Shown: in pieces, positions 56,201-64,000 of the stretch
How the letters are laid out: each line of letters begins with the position of its first letter
Position numbering within the stretch: the first letter of the stretch is position 1
Notes under the pieces: generated by a model
What the model saw: only the letters and a program-made list of their open reading frames with translations
What the model was told of the DNA's origin: nothing
Databases searched by the model: none
Position numbers and translations under genes: made by a program
Assembly (NCBI GenBank): GCA_018350325.1
Contig: JAEVLN010000006.1
Span: 953,193 to 1,017,192 of the forward strand
Length of the DNA: 64,000 nt
Source: Globodera rostochiensis
Lineage: Eukaryota; Nematoda; Chromadorea; Rhabditida; Heteroderidae
Direction: 5' to 3'

Positions 56201-56619
56201 ACTCGATTTGTTAAGAAAATTGGTCCAAAAATTGTAAAAGTAAAAAACAATAGGGTCCCCCCTCTTGTTTTTTTTTGTGAAATTTCATTTCGGGGGGGGG
56301 GGCATGCCCCCCCCCTGGCTACGGGCCTGGGGGAGGGAACTCATTAGAAATCGATGTATGGCATTTTTCATTCTGCTTCACTTGTGGGTGGGGGGTCGGA
56401 TAGGCGGTGCCGAGATTTGTACAGGAAATGGTGGTTGCCAAATTGCAACAAAAAAAAAATGCTAAGAAATCCATGAAATGAAGAAGTGTCTTTTTATGTA
56501 CGGGTTGATACTTGGATAATTTTGTCAAAAGAATTGGGCCCAAATTTGCGCGCCATTTTTCAATTTGTGCATATTTTTTTAGTCCGTTGTCGCCCGTCGA
56601 ACCAAGCAAGGGCGAATGA
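53264..56619 (+). CDS. F-box-like protein of a nematode-expanded family (4 exons, 392 aa)
   Basis: Exons 53264-53694, 54838-55291, 55679-55935 and 56583-56619 sum to 1179 bases. TCTGTTTTAG lies 24 bases before the ATG, a possible trans-splice site. The N-terminus has a basic cluster (PAKKRKK). Residues about 47-90 (SIFVCADIWLDIFAFIVPG, LGLKLALLSNRFDCLVDKHF) resemble the F-box-like start of large protein sets in Globodera and Heterodera. The middle is rich in Trp/His and ends TFKELKE; then AFVNASSSVSYVVRV and a final RDIGGPLSPVEPSKGE. F-box proteins link substrates to SCF ubiquitin ligases through Skp1; whether this family does so is not known. Stopping at the TGA at 55937 is possible, but the GTGAGAA donor just before it and the small fourth exon give the family-like tail. 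Introns 1 and 3 carry sibling transposons. Confidence 0.72.
53875..54183. mobile_element. hAT-like MITE with CAGGCACGTAGCCAG ends (intron 1 of F-box-like gene)
   Basis: Left end CAGGCACGTAGCCAG and right end CTGCCTACGTGCCTG, flanked by TCCGTGAG and TCCCTGAG (7 of 8 match). Poly-G and poly-C tracts lie just inside the ends. The centre holds the GC-rich hairpin (about 54020-54042). Length 309 bp, close to its sibling at 56014. Confidence 0.75.
54300..54740. repeat. diverged relative of the 309-bp MITE
   Basis: The phrases AAAATGCACCCCCCAAAAATCG, GGCTACGTCC and TTGAAAAATTACTTAAC match internal parts of the MITEs on either side, but termini and hairpin are incomplete. Confidence 0.35.
55328..55500. 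repeat. palindrome-bounded repeat in intron 2 of the F-box-like gene
   Basis: A perfect 24-bp palindrome with half-site AATAGAGCCCCA lies at 55330-55353. Related GGGGCTCTATTAGAGC and CACTAATAAAGCATGGGG words follow at 55448-55490, and the repeat ends near TGCGGTATA, recalling the TA-flanked family. Confidence 0.5.
56014..56319. mobile_element. hAT-like MITE with CAGGCCCGTAGCCAG ends (intron 3 of F-box-like gene)
   Basis: Ends CAGGCCCGTAGCCAG and CTGGCTACGGGCCTG are perfect inverted copies flanked by GGGGAGG on both sides. The centre carries the GC-rich hairpin (56158-56182). At 306 bp it is almost the size of the copy in intron 1 of the same gene. Confidence 0.8.
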
Positions 56620-57989
56620 ATTGGTGCAATGTTTCTTTAAAAAGGAAAGACGAAGACTTGATCTTTTTTTTAATCGATTTTTGATTACAAATATAATTAC
56701 TTGCCTACATTATGGAACAGTTTTCACACTGTAAGGCTCACTGAAATTAATTGGCACTGATTGGAATGAAAATTTGCGAAGCGACGATCGAAAAAATTCT
56801 GTCAAATTGGTGACTTTTGTTTTAAAAAAAAGTGTTTTAGGGCTTTTGAGAGGTACTGCAGTGCCGTAGACACTAACCGGGAATTTCAAGTAGTAGTGGA
56901 GATACCGACATGCTTTAAGGACTAAGATCTCGAGTTTTGAGACTGACGGCACGCTATCAAAAAAGCCCCACGGGCATCCCTAATGGAAAACCGTTTTTTC
57001 GTGCCAGTTTGGCGCGCGCGCTGAATCATAAATTCCTTTGTTTATGCCAAATCGCCTAACTCTTTTTTGTTCTAGCATCTACAGACATGGTGTTTCCGAA
57101 TGATACCAAGATTATTTGATTTGGTCAAATAGTAGCCAAAAAGATTCGGTGGTTGGGGTCAGTTCGGCGCCGATAAGTTTGACAAGTTATAACTTTTTGC
57201 TTATTTGACCAAATCAAACAATCTTAGTATCATTCGAAAGCACCATGTCTGTAGATGCTTAATTGAAAAGAGCTAAGCGATTCGCCTTAAACAAAGAAAG
57301 TTATGACGCCACAACGACAAATTGGCACGAAAAATGGCAATTTTCACACATTTTAAGCTATAACTTTAAAGACGATTGGTTAGCTTTAACTTAATCAAAG
57401 GTTCAGCATACTGAGAATCAATCTTGTTTGATTTGCTTGCCTAATAACTAAGTTATGACTGATCGCGCCGAACTGGGCGGATCTGAAAAGATATGTATGA
57501 GAAGACCTGTTGTGTCAAAGAAAACTTTTTCCCCTTGGGGGAAACATCCGTTCTTTCGATTCTCGGGATAGTATTTTGAAATGGAAGTTAGATAGGTACG
57601 CATTTTACGCCCCCGATAATTTCAAAACCGCCCTTTTTGTGCATTTAATTTCCCTTAAAATTAGGGGGGCGGTGGAAATTACGAAGAATGTTTGGTTTTG
57701 ATTTTGAATCATTTGTTAAACAATTTAAAACACGCAAATCGCTTACAAATTTGCAAAAAAACAGGTTTTCTCGTGTTAATTGCTACTTTTCAAGGACGCC
57801 GATGACCACGACCGAAACAACCAAAAGGATTAATTAATGGTCGGGTGTTGGCTCTCCAAAACTCTAATTATTAGCCGAAATATATTGACAACAAGGCGCC
57901 TACATCAACAACACCATTCACAAAAGTCGGAACCACCACGCGACCCCTCATTATTGGCCCTAAAAAGTTGAAAAATTCACAACAAAAAA
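56620..57989. other. intergenic DNA with a large hairpin, no gene
   Basis: Apart from the inverted repeat at 57062-57275 and a related ATAACT-GTTATGACTGATCGCGCC phrase at 57440-57480 (also near 4400 and 34465), nothing was recognised. Confidence 0.5.
57062..57275. repeat. large inverted repeat (hairpin element)
   Basis: The arms contain TCTAGCATCTACAGACATGG and GAATGATACCAAGATT, then TTTGGTCAAATA, and recur inverted (TATTTGACCAAA, AATCTTAGTATCATTC, CCATGTCTGTAGATGC). The central 60 bases are unpaired. One arm of the same family is at 5610-5690. Confidence 0.7.

Positions 57990-64000
<6,011 letters not shown>

Overview
The window looks like nuclear DNA of a nematode, probably a tylenchid plant parasite of the cyst-nematode group. 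The pointers are many very short AT-rich introns with TTTTAG or TTTCAG acceptors, candidate spliced-leader acceptors just before several ATGs, two Srsx-like serpentine chemoreceptors, a tyrosinase with ShKT modules, an F-box-like protein of a kind expanded in Globodera and Heterodera, and small secreted proteins. The genus is inference. Gene models were spliced by hand; in every complete model the exon lengths sum to a multiple of three. Few of the long open frames are genes: most real exons lack an ATG, and the longest open frame (26750-29569, plus) is an antisense shadow.

Layout. 1-2.5 kb: gag end of a BEL/Pao retrotransposon (minus) with its leader and probable LTR. 2.5-8.9 kb: palindromic repeats, a tRNA-like sequence, one small Cys-containing gene (3576-4232, minus) and AT-rich DNA. 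8.9-11.4 kb: Srsx-like receptor 1 (plus). 11.5-13.6 kb: tRNA-derived SINEs and a two-exon gene for a 70-residue secreted peptide precursor. 14.0-18.8 kb: tandem duplicate of a three-exon secreted or membrane protein gene (minus). 19.4-23.0 kb: damaged coding fragments (one RING-like) and an 865-bp hAT-like element. 23.5-35.0 kb: one minus-strand gene of 21 exons and 1985 codons encoding signal peptide, tyrosinase domain, a mucin-like exon with about 75 copies of a 16-residue Thr-rich repeat, and two C-terminal ShKT modules. 36.0-39.4 kb: protein kinase with a possible signal peptide (minus). 40.0-43.0 kb: two hAT-like elements, the second carrying nested LINE, tRNA-like and hairpin insertions. 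44.3-47.2 kb: 15-exon TauE/SafE-family membrane protein (plus). 48.3-51.3 kb: Srsx-like receptor 2 (minus), an inverted paralogue of receptor 1. 53.3-56.6 kb: F-box-like gene (plus). 58.0-64.0 kb: 5' part of a carboxylesterase gene (plus), with a complete secreted Cys-rich gene (61.5-62.6 kb, minus) nested in its largest intron.

Non-genic DNA is crowded with short DNA transposons. Each hAT-like group is built from its own palindromic word and several have perfect 8-bp target duplications (ATCAAAAC, ATCTTCAC, ATGCCAAC, ATTTAAAT, GTGCTGAT). A second family with TA duplications sits in introns of both receptors and of the TauE gene. The genes do not form a pathway. What they share is that many products are secreted or membrane-bound: chemoreceptors, a tyrosinase/mucin suited to cuticle or gland secretion, an esterase and several small secreted proteins.
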